Shown: piece after piece, positions 47,902 to 61,300 of the stretch
Layout: the number at the start of each line of letters is the position of its first letter
How positions within the stretch are numbered: position 1 is the first letter of the stretch
NCBI RefSeq assembly: GCF_017562075.2
Contig: NC_054081.1
Span: 601,709-665,708 of the forward strand
Origin: Anopheles merus
Taxonomy: Eukaryota > Arthropoda > Insecta > Diptera > Culicidae
Reading direction: 5' to 3'
DNA length: 64,000 bases
The notes under the pieces: model-generated
What the model was told of the DNA's origin: nothing
Databases searched by the model: none
What the model saw: the letters and a program-made list of their open reading frames with translations, nothing else
Program-made: the position numbers and the translations under genes

Positions 47902-49111
47902 GTAGGTAAACTTGTAAACTTTTCGAAACAAAATAACATACATTGTTTAGGGACTATGATTGGGTCAAGTGGATAGATTCGTTGGCGTTGCAGTGTTGCA
48001 GGGAATTCTGTTTGTCCTTTTAAATCTCTCCAAAATAGTTTACAAATCCGTGGCGAAAAAGCAAATAATATAAATAAGGGTACGAGGCAACAAGTCAAGA
48101 CGATGTTAAAATTGAAATACTGAACCTGATAGCTGAAAGGCAACCATTTGATTGCTGAAATGTTGTTCAAGCTCGTTTCGTTGGCTTTTCAGAGCAAACA
48201 GAGCTGTGTTTTGGTTCGCGAATTAATTGCCATTGGCCATTAATGTTCGGTTTTCATTCTAGGAAACACAGTAATGTACCAAAATATTCAATTTGTTGAG
48301 GGCTGTTTTGGGTTGGAAGTTTTCATTTATTTCCTTATTTGCATATGCAAAAATTGCGGTAATCTAGCGGCTCGACGAGTCCGGATGACCGTTACTAGCT
48401 GCAGTTTGTTCCAATATCGTAAAATTAAAATCATACATCAATACAGCTCAAACAGAAGTACTCATTTTTCCAGTGGTTTAAAATACTCAACACAAATCCA
48501 TTTGGAATGATAAGTATTTATGCATCCACACATCATGGTTTCGTATTTGGGTTTTTATTGTAGATTTCATATTTTGTCGTACAGCAAAGTCTTTGTTTAG
48601 ACAAATAAAAAAAGAGCGGAATATTTGTCCCTTAAATGGAATGGATTTGGTTTACACTCCAAACTCAATTTAATCATCAACAAACCTTTAACAAGCTACC
48701 ATTCAGGCTGAGGAAAGTAAGCGATGAACCTGTACTGCAGAACGTCAATTTTTTGAAGCTTTAGCTACCGAAGGGGTGTGAGCAAAAAAACCCGTCTTTT
48801 ACCCACTGAATTCACCACTCGGGCACTTTATCTTGGGTCGTCATTATGCTGTGCCATAAAATGTCATTTGAAGGCACACAAAAAACGTGCGTCATTACGT
48901 CACAAAAAATTCTAGACCGACTGTCACCGGGTTTCCTTCTTGTCGTCGTTGACCGATCTGGGACCGTTGAAGGCGGTCGTTTCTTTTCTTAACAATCTTC
49001 CCAAACGGAAATGTTGGAAGGGGGTTGTTAGCTAATATTTTCGTTATGTTGTTCGCACTCTCTTTTTTCTAATATTTGCACAAAATTGCAACAACCTGCG
49101 CACTGTTTATT
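47902..49111. other. AT-rich non-coding DNA
   Basis: No gene, tRNA or clear repeat is seen. If the 45.6-kb promoter is real, this is the start of its first intron. Confidence 0.4.
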
Positions 49112-49113
49112 TA

Positions 49114-49357
49114 CAGGGTTTTCCAGGAGTTCTCATAGCTGTGTGGCACTTTATTGACTCTTTCTTAATTGAAATGAACTTAATGTAAAGGGAATTGGAC
49201 TCTATAGCATCCTTGTTGGACAATTCCAATAGGAATTTCCAGGTAGCTTGTCCAAAACGGGTGCCATAGAGTCCAATTTCCATCATATGAAGTTAACTTC
49301 CAATAGGAAGGAGTCAAGGAAGTGTCCCAAAATAATGAGAACCCCTGGTAAACCCTG
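49114..49357. mobile_element. Palindromic 244-bp MITE with TA target duplication
   Basis: The left end CAGGGTTTTCCAGGAGTTCT pairs with the right end, whose reverse complement is CAGGGTTTACCAGGGGTTCT. The inner parts pair too: AATTGGACTCTAT near 49195 matches ATAGAGTCCAATT near 49268. The whole element therefore folds into one long hairpin with a short central loop. TA flanks both sides (49112-49113 and 49358-49359), which fits a Tc1/mariner-type TA duplication. Two bases can match by chance, and the CAGGG end also resembles hAT elements. It encodes no protein. Confidence 0.8.
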
Positions 49358-49359
49358 TA

Positions 49360-52174
49360 TGCATAACAAAAGGGGGAAAATATTGTCCCACTGCTTGGCA
49401 TCAAGATGAGACGTGTTTGCAACATTTTCCCACATCTTACTGCGCGCTCGGTGCCATTCCCTGCCAGCACCCACGCGGCAAGCGCTTTCCCATTCATAAA
49501 ATAGTTGGCTGTAACGCTTAGCAAAGCCGGCAGCGCACCTGAGCAGCAAATTTGCAGAGTTGAACGCGAACCCGCTGTGCTCCCCGACCCCGCTGGTACC
49601 GGGAAAAGCCTCAACCACGGCCCGCCCGCAAGGGCTATGTTTCGCATAAAACCGTGCTTTATTAGTATGATTGAAGCGTAGGTTGCATCGACCGAAAGCC
49701 CGAGACGGAGGCAGAGCATCGCAGCGCGCCCTGTTGACCTTTACCTTTACCGACGCGGATGTCTTGTGACGCCCCGCATCCGACGCTGCTCCTGTTTCTT
49801 GTACGCCCGTCAATCAAGAAATAGAAACAATTGCATCTTTGCACGTGTGGGTGTAGGCGTGTGTGTGTGTGTGTTTCCGTGATTATTATTTGCTGGAGCA
49901 GGAGTTGAAGCCTACCTTCCCTCTGGCTCTCGGTTGTTGTGATGGTATAAATATTGCAAACACAGTATCGCCACCTGATGCCTGCCTTCCGCGCGAACCG
50001 GGCCGATTTAAATATTTCCGTCTTAACTTTACGGATTTTACGTGCGTCCTCATGCAACGAACCATACGCCGACACACTCCCGGACCGGCCTAAAGGGCAA
50101 TCGAAAAAAAAAAAATACAATAGCTAAAGACGACTTCCTTCGCCGTTCGCAGGCTGCGGGCGTGACATGGTTTGCTGAGTTTTGCTTGCGTGCGCCACCG
50201 CCACCAAGCTTTCTTCTGCCTGCTGCAAAGGTTTAAACCCGCGGCAGGGGGTTCGATTTCCCACCCAGAAGGGAAGGGGTGCTCGAAAACGATCGAGCCT
50301 GTAATAATGAATATATAATCCGGGGCACAATTTCACTAATAGAAAGGAAACAACGTCAACCAAAAAAAAAAACAAACAAAAAACAACAAGCATTGGCAAT
50401 CCCGAACCGATCGGGAGAGGAGGAGGGGGGGGGGGATGGTTTCAGGCGCTGGCACTTTTCTCGCACGCCTCTCGGGAAATGTCACCGAACCGTGGCGGGA
50501 CCCGGGGTGGAATAAAAATCACCGGTAAAGGGGTGTATTTTGTATTTGTTTTTACTTTTTCATTCTTTCTTGTCGGTTGTTGGGCCTGTTCTTTTTATTG
50601 TTCCTTCAGACGGCCAAAAAAAAAAGGCAAACAAGAAACGAAGGATGGTTCGGAGGGGAAGTGGGAGCTAGGGTTTTCTCTTACTAAAAAAACAGCTTAC
50701 CGTTCAACCAACCCTTGCCCTTGTACGCTGGTTTTCTTTAGTGTACGCGTGGTCCCTTTTTTGCGGGCTGCTGCTTAGTTTTATGTCGGACTCGTTCTTT
50801 GCTGGCGTGGAAAGGCAACACTCCACCTCCCGTTGTCTCACAGGACTTCTCAACCGTCCCCTTGGGTTGTGCAGAAAGCTGCTGAAAGCTTAACACTTTT
50901 TCCTGCTCCGTTGACAGATTCCTAAGATAAAGCCCAAACGGTGCCTCTTAGAAAACGGTGCCCCTTTGTGCGCCGCCTGAGCTGCTGCATGTTGGCAGAG
51001 GCGTTTCGTACAGCATACTGTGTATAGCAGAAGAAAAAGAAGCAATCAAAAACATACATACACACACAGAGACAAATGCTCCCAGAAAGGGCGCCCTAAA
51101 CCGATGCAATTTGCGTTACAAAACGACAGCTTGTATGATCCTGTTAGCAAACTTGTTTGTAGCTTGTAAGCGTAAATCCTTCCACCCGTCGGCAGGGCTG
51201 CGGGCTATTCTTTGAGCATAAATCGAGCATTTAGTGCAGGACGATTGGATTGGGAATGGAAACGAAACGGGGGAAAAAACACGAAAACAATACAGGGAGC
51301 CTGAAAAGGGCCTACAACATCGGCCACGGAGCAGTAAGAAGTTGGCAACCGTGTGCCGTTGGTGATATCGATTTGCTTTCATCTTCCGGCGGTTCCGAAA
51401 TGGACTGAAAACTCCCCCAACCGAAATCCGATCAGCCTCGGCGGTCGCAATCCGCCGAAAAATCGAAATTCGCCCACGCGGGCGCTCTGCAGCAGCTTAG
51501 AATTGCAATTGCATCGGTTGTCGTTGCAGTTTTGCTTCGCTCATCGCTCGGTCGGTGTCCTCGAAAGTGGAGCAAACGGGGGCGAAGGACAAGCGTGGCA
51601 AATCGTTGTGGTGTTTTTTTTTATATTTGCCCCTGTTGTTCGTTCATCCCACGTGCCCCCGCTTTGGGGTCTTCCACGAGGCGAGCAAAGCCCCTGAGCG
51701 CTGGGTGGAAAATTCCATTTCTAGGCGAATTTGTCTCCTCCTCACCGTCCCTTTTCGCTTGGCCACCGGCGTGGGAGAATGCGGCCCACGCACCGTTCTG
51801 GGCGGGGAAGGGTTTCGTACGAATTCGGTACAAAAACGAGCCACAAACCATTTATGCATGCTAAAATATTCCGCCATTCAACATAATATAATTGCCGCTG
51901 CGCCCTGTGGTCAGTTCGGCGAAAAGGGGCGAGCGCTCCGGGGCCACCGGGTGCGGAATAAAAATAACGAGCAGCGGTGAAGGGTGTTGCGGGGGGAAGG
52001 GGTGTGGAGGTAGATAAAAACATAACAAAAGGTAAGAGGCACACAAAAGGCGTAACCAAGGGGGACACCGAGCGAGTGGGAAAGTTTGAATCGTATTTCC
52101 ATTTCGAGAAAAACTCTGCATTTGTTTGTGTGTGCGCTTATTCCTGCATATATATCCCTCACTGTCTACCTGTG

Positions 52175-52231
<57 letters not shown>

Positions 52232-53491
52232 AAAGGTTTAACATTGCGAACACATTCTAGGAAATGATTTCATGAGTGAATGGCTCGAATGATATTTTAT
52301 AGCTGAACGCCTGCTTTTATGCAAATATCTGTGTGTGTGTGTGTGTTTTTTTTCTTCTTCCCCCGTTTGCTATAAATCGAATACAGTGAGGTTTGAATGA
52401 GAGCGTTTTCGGGGAACATCCTTGCGGGAGATGAGCTGCTGATGAGGCGAAAGCCAGCTCTCCTACGCGCCACCGGTGGGTTTAAATCGGAGCTGCAATG
52501 GTAAACGATACCCAGCTATTCCAAGACCGGGCTGCGCGGGCATGTGTGTGTGTATGTGTGTGTAGGTGGGAAGCCTTTTAAAATGCGTGCGAGGCAATGT
52601 TTAATGACGTACATGGAAACGATTGGTACAACAAGCAAGTGTTGTGCTTGATGAAGCGTTTGAAAGTGGAAAACAATAAACGATTAAACCATTTGTGCCT
52701 GACGGGAAACCCTCGAGGTATCGCTGGGAGACCAAAAAAAAAACAAAAAACAAAAAAAAACGCAACACAATTGAAGATTTCAGCAAAACCAACGGTTCCT
52801 TCACATCTATGTATTTAGGGGAACGTGGAGTGAACCAGCTTTCATAAGAATTGAGCAATTGGAGTTCAAATTCCAACTTATTCAATTCCAACTTACTGAC
52901 TCCGCTTTTTGTGGCCATCACGGTTAGAGTTCGATTGGTACAGCTTTCATAAATGCATTACTATTATTGAGAGGGCAATTAGTGCTCTCTGGAGCAGTTG
53001 AAGGTAAACTCATGAAAATTGTCCAATTCTTTTAATACCAACATTACATAGGATCATTATAGCTATAAAGTCGCCTAGAACGGTCACTATTCAGGTGTTC
53101 ATGGTGTCTCCAGATGTCTATAAAGAGTATATAGTATGTGTTTGGATTTTCACTCAAAGGTAATCTGAATTGGGGACGTAATGTTTGTTTCTTGGTCCAA
53201 AATGAAAGGTAGAAACCACCATAAAATCGAATAATACTCTAGCGCTCATTGGAAAAATGACACACACAAGTACTTCACACACTGAATGTCCTCTTTTATT
53301 GTAGACAAGGCCTTACAATTGATGCGCTTTTCGGATAATAGTCTGGTAATGCACGAGGAAGAATATTCACAAGTCCCTGAGGTATTAAGTCAAGCGTTTA
53401 GAAAATTACAACCACAACCTCAAAAAGATCTTTTTTGACATTTCAGGAAGATTAAGTTTCTCAGTTTTAGGACTCAAATTCCATCACTGAC
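49360..53491. other. Non-coding DNA with microsatellites
   Basis: No gene is supported; open frames here are short and lack domains. It holds a GT tract (52179-52228), poly-A and poly-G runs, and a tRNA B-box-like sequence at about 50251 that has no matching A box or fold. Confidence 0.45.
52179..52228. repeat. GT microsatellite
   Basis: Fifty bases of pure GT. Confidence 0.95.
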
Positions 53492-53500
53492 TAGACATCA

Positions 53501-53693
53501 TCTTCTATCTTCTATTTGGCGTAATGTCCTACGCGTACATGCCGGCCGTTGCAGGCTTTCAAGACTTTATTCAGTACCACGCTGCCGGATAGTCAATCCT
53601 TGCTACAGGGGGACGGTCTATTCTAGGCTTGAACCCATGACGGGCATGTTATTGAGTCGTTCGAGTTGACGTCTGTACCACGGGACCGCTCCA
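53501..53693 (-). mobile_element. tRNA-derived SINE (SINE200-like) with 9-bp target duplications
   Basis: On the minus strand the element begins GGAGCGGTCCCGTGGTACAG. It has an A-box-like TGGTACAGACG and a B box GGGTTCAAGCC spaced like a tRNA gene. The body contains GACTATCCGGCAGCGTGGTA and CGTAGGACATTACGCC, and it ends in an AGA-rich tail. The 9-bp sequence TAGACATCA flanks it exactly at 53492-53500 and 53694-53702. Body and boxes resemble the SINE200 family of Anopheles as I recall it. RNA polymerase III transcription and LINE-driven movement are family knowledge. Confidence 0.85.
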
Positions 53694-55827
53694 TAGACAT
53701 CAATGTTTAATGAATTGCACAATGGGATACGGAGATCCTCTATCCGTTTGTGTGGGTGCTGGCAGACTGGGTAGCCGAGTAGCTGGACCAGTGTCGTTTC
53801 AGCAACGGCTCACGCGCCCGCTCGTCCCCGGGATAATTTACACGCCCGGGCCCGGGCGACCATCGCCAACCTTCAAAGGTTGGCCAGCGAACGGTCCGAC
53901 AATGTTCGGTGACTAAAATGTGGTTAAAGACAACCCACACACACACACACAGACACACACGCACGCACAGTGTCGAGTTTTATGGCGCTACTGGCAAAAG
54001 GGTGGGGGGACTGCTCGCGCGAAGCTCGTAAAGTTGTTTCGCGAAATGACCAATATTTGTGCCGCGTGTGAAAAAGCGATAAAGATAAATTTATGCACTT
54101 GCGCGCTCCGTCCATCCCTCTATTTCCCCGCCCACCGGCTCCCACTGTGCCCACTGGAGACTAACAGCCATTACTTCTCGAGCTCCGGGGCAGACCCACA
54201 GTCCTCGCCACCACTCCCGCAATTCCACTGCTGAGAGTGCGCCAAAACTCCTGTCGGAAGGGCATTTCGTGTTGGCACCCTTCAAACGCTTCGCTGCCGA
54301 AACGAGGCGGACAACATTGTGGCTGTGTGTGTGTGTGCGTTACACACCAATTTGTGTCTTAAAATGTTGTGGAGCGGGGGGGGGGGAGGCCAGGAACCTC
54401 AACAGTGCGCAGAACGCGAACGTGTACGCTTGCTTCTGTACGCCCTGAGCATTATCATTGTCGGTTCGGATTATTCGCTCGCTTATTGATTCCCGTGTGA
54501 CGGCCGGCTGTTTGTCACTGCGAGGGTCTTACGGACCCCTCGCCCGGCCCGCCAGAACGCTTAATCCCGGAGCGTACAAGCGTGCGTTTCGGATGCTGTT
54601 TGGTTAGCTTTATTTTTCTGGCGATGGGAGAAACTTTTTCCCAAACTTTTCGTGGACAGTTGCGAAAATTATGCCGCGTGCGTGAGCTCGAACCCCCCGC
54701 ATTGAGCTCGCCACACAGCCCGCCATCATAGATGGTCGTGTTATCGTTAGGGACGACCCTAGTAGCAGAGGAGGGGAGGGGGGGGGGGAGGGATTCCTTG
54801 ACAGAAAGGCAAACGATACATTTACGGAGGGATTCGCCCTAACCCGGTACCCTAACGATCGTAAATAGCGTACCATTTTTTCTTATCATCCCGCCAGTTT
54901 GTTTCGCTTTTCGGCCGTGCGGATGTAATTCGCTCCAGCGGGAGTTTTTGCGAGTGCGTGCTGTAGTACGGGCGGGCTGTTAAAATCTCGCCCGGGGTTT
55001 ATTTGTTTGTTTTATTTTCCTGTGCAGTTTTCTTTAAAGGAGACCAAAAACGAAAAAGGGAAGAAATGTAATTGTTTATAACAAATAATAACATTGAACA
55101 GAGAAGATTCAACCATATTAAAATACACAAATAAAATTAAAACACTGATGAGTTTATTAGTAAAATAATATTGAGAATAACTACAATAATGAAAATTAAA
55201 TAAATGTAATAGAAAATCGAACAGAATTATCATCGAATCATCGAACAGAAAATAAAAAGTAAAACTAAACAAGCAGTGGCAAGTAAAAACAAAAAAGAAA
55301 ATAATAAAACGAAACAAAAAGAAACGAAAAAACCATATACCACAGCACGTACGTAAAAGGGCGAGCTGTGTCGTAAAATTACATCCCGTGGGTAGCAACC
55401 CAGGAAGCGCAGGGAGCCCGGTTATGGGGAGGCGGTTCGATTTACAAAACTTGGCGATTAGCTGACGGAAATTTAAAGTGATGAAAAAGCAATCCTAAAG
55501 GAGCTAAAGCGAGCAGCAAAAGGGAAAACACAACGGTAGCGCCAACGGCGAAGCCAACAAGCAACAAATAAACTCCCGCGGGGGTGGATTTGGGAGTGGC
55601 AAGAGGAGCAACGGACGTATATATATACACGGTGACACGCAGCATCTTGGTGGTGCCCGGGCTCGTACCGTATCGTTTTTTTTTTTGGGCAAGGAGGAAC
55701 GACGGACGGCGTCGCCGTGAGAAGTTGAGATTGGCAAAATTCTGCTTCACCGTTTTACACCGCCGATGTTGGCGGACGGGGCAGGGCAGACGGCAACGTA
55801 GCTAATTTATTGACCTATCGGGTAGAA

Positions 55828-55847
55828 GTGTGTATGTGTGTGTGTGT

Positions 55848-55882
<35 letters not shown>
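55828..55882. repeat. GT microsatellite
   Basis: About 55 bp of GT with two interruptions (GTAT and GGT). Confidence 0.9.
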
Positions 55883-55884
<2 letters not shown>

Positions 55885-56914
55885 CCGAGTAAGGCGCACC
55901 CGGGTTGCAGCATCACTGTGGTTCAGGGTTTTCCAGGTCCGAGGGAAGCACGTGACAGAATTGATAAGTTACTTGTAAAGGGAAGAATTGATTTTGGGAA
56001 ACTAATAATGGAAAACGACTCCTCTGGTGAGCTCTGAGCTTCTTCTGCCGTACATACATGTTGAATAGGAGACCAAGAAGCCTGAATGTGAGATTTAAAC
56101 CCCTTTTCGACTGTGTAGGATTTGGTGCATTGATTCTTCTCAGGAGAGTCTCTTGCTTCACGCAGTCTACAGTGCACTGAATTACTTTCCAACTTACCAC
56201 ACAGCCACTCAATGGAGTCGCGCAAAGTTGTGAAATTCGTTCCAGAAACAACCGGCTCTTGGCGTACGTGCGCAGTTCGCTCAGGCGCTTCCTTGTATCG
56301 CGTACTGCACGCGCGCGCACCGTCCGCTAAACTTATCTGGCGCGTTATGTCGGCTACGGTGGCCATTTTTTATTGCGTATTTCTATCCTCTGCTCATTCA
56401 TTTTTATTTAAGGAAGTTTTTTATTTTTGTTGCTGTGTAGAAAAAAAAAGCCCCCGTGGAAGTAATTTCTGCAAGTCACCCGCATTCCGAAACAATACCA
56501 AAGTAGGAGCAGGCAAGCTCTGGCGGAGGGGCGGAGTGCAGTGGAGGCAAAATATATCCCCGATTTGTGTGTTGAAGCTCAGGGGGCGAGGGGGAGTAAA
56601 GGGCCACTTCCCCTTGTTCTTGAAAGCGTCCCTAGAAGCGAAAAGAAAAAGCGAGAAAAGGTGACTGGCGATGAATTCCAATAAATATGCTATACGATGA
56701 TTTAGCTCAAACTGGCGCGCTGCAAAGCGCACGGGAAGAGCGCGGCCGGCGGCTCAAGAGTGACACGAAGCTACCCTGCCGTCCCTCCACCAAAGCATTA
56801 GCGACCAACTTTTTATGGCAGTTTTGGCGGCCGGGCGGCGATCGCGATCGAAATCGATTTCTTCGGGATTTCGCTGGATTGCTTTTCATGTTCTATGATG
56901 GCGATGCATTGAGA

Positions 56915-56939
56915 GGGGGGGGGGGGGGGGGGGGGGGGG
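56915..56939. repeat. Poly-G run of 25
   Basis: Twenty-five consecutive G, preceded by GAGA. It could form a G-quadruplex, and its length in the assembly is unreliable. Confidence 0.9.
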
Positions 56940-58238
56940 AGAAGAAACTGAAGAAGTGAGAAAAATAAACAAAATTTGCACGCGCTTGGTCACACTTTGT
57001 ATTTTTCTTTTAGATATTGCTTTTTCCTTCCTCTCTCACGCGTTTCGGAAAATTTACGCTTTTTGGAGGCGTTTCAGATGAAAATATAGCATAACATGCA
57101 ACAGTCACCCATTTTCAAGTAATTGGGCGTGTATGTATGTGTGTGTGTGTGCGTATATTAACTTGAACAAGGAAGAACGATTCGAGGAATTGGGAGAGAT
57201 GGTTACAAAAAATAATGAAAACAAACTTCAGCGAATGGTTTCTGTTCAAGAGAAGAAAAAAAAACATGCGGAAAAGCAGCATCCTGGAGAACAAATAAGG
57301 AAGTTTTTAGGTATTTCTGTGGGTGCTAGAGAAGGGAAACATAGTAGATAGAGAGAGAGAGAGAGCGCAATAGAAGAAGACTGCCTGGAACGATGTCGTC
57401 CGATACGATCGTGCTGCGAAACTTCAATCACAATCTTCGAAACTTTCGGGCTAAAAGTAATCCATTGAACTGGGAATATACGGGAATAAACGTGGCACAA
57501 GAGGGAGAAGCCAAAGGGGGGGGGCAATGTTGTCCACAGAAGCACCGTTACCCTCGCTTCTGCTTCAGTATTCTGTTAATGTGCCCTTCCCTGTCTGAAT
57601 TTGCAGGGAAACTATTCTGATTTGTAGCGACAGCGATCTGCACGGTGGAAAGAGGAAGAGAAAGGTGGCGGAGGCTATGTTCTGAGAGGGGCAAGCATGG
57701 CGAAGTTTTCGAGTACCACCGCCCGGTGCGCCCTTCACTGCCCTTCACGCGGAAGGAAAGTTGGTTCCCACTATCAATCGGAAACCTGTGTTATCAGTGC
57801 GACCGAGCAATGAGAAAAGGAAAGCAAAGGCTCTAGAGATTGTGGCTGAGAGAGATAGATAGATTGGGAGGGGGAGGAGATAGCAGAAGAAAAACTGTAG
57901 AAAGCACAGGCAGGTGGCGGCAACCGAACGGTAAGGGAAGAATAACTTTGTGTGCTGCGATAATCCTCGACTGCGGGCGCAACGCTCGGGAAACGCGTCT
58001 TGCGGAAAGCGCTCCAGGGAGTTGCCAAACTGAAGACAAGAGCTTTTTGCGGGAAAGGGAAGCAGCTTCCAGAATGGGGGGGGGGGGATAAGAGAAAAAG
58101 TGCAGTGGAGTAGTCTAGAACGAAACGGCAGTGTTGGTTGGGTGCCGAAGGGCAGCTTTAGTTTTGTGCTTGTGTGCCGGGACATTGCCGAATGAAACAA
58201 TTCAATCCGAGCTTTGTGCAACTATTAAGCCACGGCGT

Positions 58239-58247
58239 TCTCTCTCC

Positions 58248-58305
<58 letters not shown>

Positions 58306-58316
58306 CTCTCTATCTC
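58239..58316. repeat. TC microsatellite
   Basis: About 78 bp of TC with a few interruptions (CCC, TTT, GTTA). Confidence 0.9.
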
Positions 58317-61300
58317 TTGCTGTCTTTATGTTTCTGAATTTCATCTTCTTCATCCGCTCGAAGGACTTACTTTACAACCAAAGCTAAGCCCATGTGGATT
58401 GCTGGCCCTGTTGAAAGGAAACCCAAGAAACAATCGGAATAGTGGCCGACTGGTAAAGGTGGGGCCTGTGGCGGGGGGATTGAAGGAATAGTTTTTGAGC
58501 AAGAAAATCCCGCCACCATTGTTTTCGCTTATTTTTGAAGAGAATCAAAGTAGAAAGTAGAAGCAAAATACTTCTGCCCAGGGGGAGTTTTGAGCATTGT
58601 CTAGAGCTTGCCTCCGCCGGTTGCTGCGTTAATAAGGGTAAAAAGATTTTAAAACTGTCTTCCAGGAAAACAAGAAAAAAAAAAGAAGACTTGGAAACAA
58701 AAGGGAAATCTGCTTTTAAAGTGTTTTGTAACAGTGTTTGCGGGGGGGGGGGGAGATTGCAGGGAACGGATGGTAAGGCGAGAGGGAAAAGGGTTTGATT
58801 GTTTTTTTGTTTCGCTTTTGGACAAATTTGAGTGACTTTTTTGCGTTTGTACCTTTTTAAAACGAACCCTGTTGGCGCACAGTGAGGTTAGTCTCGGCAG
58901 GTTTACTTTCGATTTTTTTCTCCTTAATTGTGTTACCTCTTTCTTCACGCTGTACGCGCGTTTTGCAAAGCAATTATTATTATTGCTGAAACATTGCTAA
59001 ACATTTAGTAGAGTCTCTAACCTGAGATGAGCTCAAAGTTCTTGAACCGAGGCAGGGGCGTTATCGGTTTCCTGGGCCGAGACCGAGCAAGGGTCGGCAT
59101 TGTTTTCTGAACCCGCAACAAGTTTTTGAGGTTTGTACCGAGCCAGAGATAGCTTCAAAATCAGCTGTGCATCAGGATTTGTGCTTTATCTGAGTATCTG
59201 GTAGCAGGAATACGTTCAGAATCAGTCTTAGGATTGAAAGAGCGTCCGTTACTCCGTGGAGCTGCAACTGATTTTACATCAGGTTTTGGATCAAGACAGG
59301 ATCGGGCATCTGTTCTAGAACGTGGATACGTTTTAGTTGAGCTCTATGATGGAATAGAACAGCTTTTCAAGCATCTAGCGTTCTAGCGTTGTAGCCCCAA
59401 GGCAAAATAACTCGAAAGGAATCAATTGCTTCGAATGTACTGTGAAACAAACATGCATTTTGAATAATGCCTGAAAGCACAGCTTTAAGGCACAGCATGT
59501 TATGATACTGTTTTTAACTCAAAATCTTGGTGTTCTCCAAAAATATGAAGTTTAATGCAATGTAATCAGTAACACGGACAAGAAATGCTGGTACGCTTAT
59601 AGGAATTTTCTTCACTGTAAACGAGTTTGAGTTTGGTAGAGATAGACATCGCCTCGTTCGAGGAACACCATGTAGCATGAACAAAGCTAAAAACAATGTT
59701 AAACCAGCACTGAAATCATCTCTCTGTATGAGGAAAGAATCTGAAAGTATTAGCATTTTTTCCAAAGCAAGGCAAAGGAACAACAGGACAATGACGGGAA
59801 GCTGACACATGAAGTGAAAAAAAAGAAGATCTAAACCCTGCACCTACCTTTTTCTAGCGGTAAAACACACATACACAAGAGAGATCATTGCTGTGGAGCA
59901 AATTTCACCTTGCTTGATTTCCAACGCCCCAAAAACCCCACCCCACCGGCAAAGATTACAAGGGTGTAGGGTGTGAAAATTTGCAATACTCATGCGAAAC
60001 CGTTTAATGCCGTAGGAAGCAAAGCAAAAAGCAAGAAAAAAAAACGGAAAAGAAAATGGCGCGAGCGCGGCAAACACTTGAGATCTGCACGACGCGGCGC
60101 CTGGCAGCGTGTTAAGCTGGCAGAATTGCTGTCAGTGTGCGCTCCCGTGGCTGTGTGTGCGGCTGGTTCTCGTGCCGCTACAGATGTGTGTTTGTGTGAA
60201 AAGCAATGTCAAGGATTTTTGGAAAAAAAAACTCCACAATCTGCTCCCCGTCTGAAATGGGTAAAGGTTTGTATGTTTTCTTTTGTAAACTCACTACTAC
60301 TACCCTCCCATCCAACAAATATTGCATACGATATTGTGTGTGACAGCAGCAAACATTTGTACCAAAAGAAGAAAAACAAAACAGCAAAATATCGCGAATG
60401 TAGGTCTCCCACACTCTCCTATTACTTCTTGGCTCCATCCAAAGTCCCTTCAACGCTTTTCATAGTGCTTGAGGAGGAGGAGTCGTTTTCATAGTGCTTA
60501 CGGAGGTGGAGGGCCCTCAGTGAACCCCCAAAATACACACGCACAACATCCGGAGACGCTCGGGTTTGGCAAAGTCATCCTAATCCTGCGAAACCATCAC
60601 GGGCGCGCGTCCTGCCGCACCCGTAGGATTAGTTAGGGGCCCGAGCTGACGGGACGGTGGCGGTGGTGATGGCGCCTGTCGGGTAACATATGCCACGGCC
60701 GGTGCCTTCCAAACGCGAACGTTCGAACGTCATTAGCAGCAGATTAGCAGTGGAATTTGGCGGCTCGACATACTCAATTAAATCGGTCGCCATCTTGCTA
60801 TAAAAGCGGCAGGGAGGGCACTGGAGGACCGTAATGTTGTGATGCGTTTTTCCCCTCCGCCCCTTGATACGTTGAAGTAAGAGACGAGAGCAATAGAAGA
60901 GTGCAAGTGTGGGTTATATTTTTGGAACCGAAGAGCGCAAACGAGTCCCACTGCTTCGGAGTTCCTTTGGCCTTTGGGCGGTAATGTGTAGATATTTATG
61001 AGAACTTTCCCCCTCGGTCGGGGAGAATCCTGTCGAAAGCGACGGTTGAATGGGGGTTGTACATGGCCCGGACTAGATAATGATATCAAGATAATTTCCC
61101 TCCCTTGCTACCGGTACCGCCAGACACTGGCTACAGTTTAGAACCACGGGCCAGACAACGGTGTCGTGTGGGATCCTTGCTGGAAATTCGAGGCATACAA
61201 ACATGATTCTACAAACAAAAAAAACACCATACGCACACTTTGCGTAGCCCTGGATATATTCCCTGGAACGTCCTCCGTCAAATCCGGATGACAGATGAGC

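Noticed and set aside
50200..50275. Possible tRNA gene (GGTTCGATTTCC at about 50251)
   Set aside because: No A box at the right distance and no cloverleaf stems can be formed.
60799..60806. TATAAAAG as a promoter
   Set aside because: No initiator lies 25-35 bp downstream and no gene follows.
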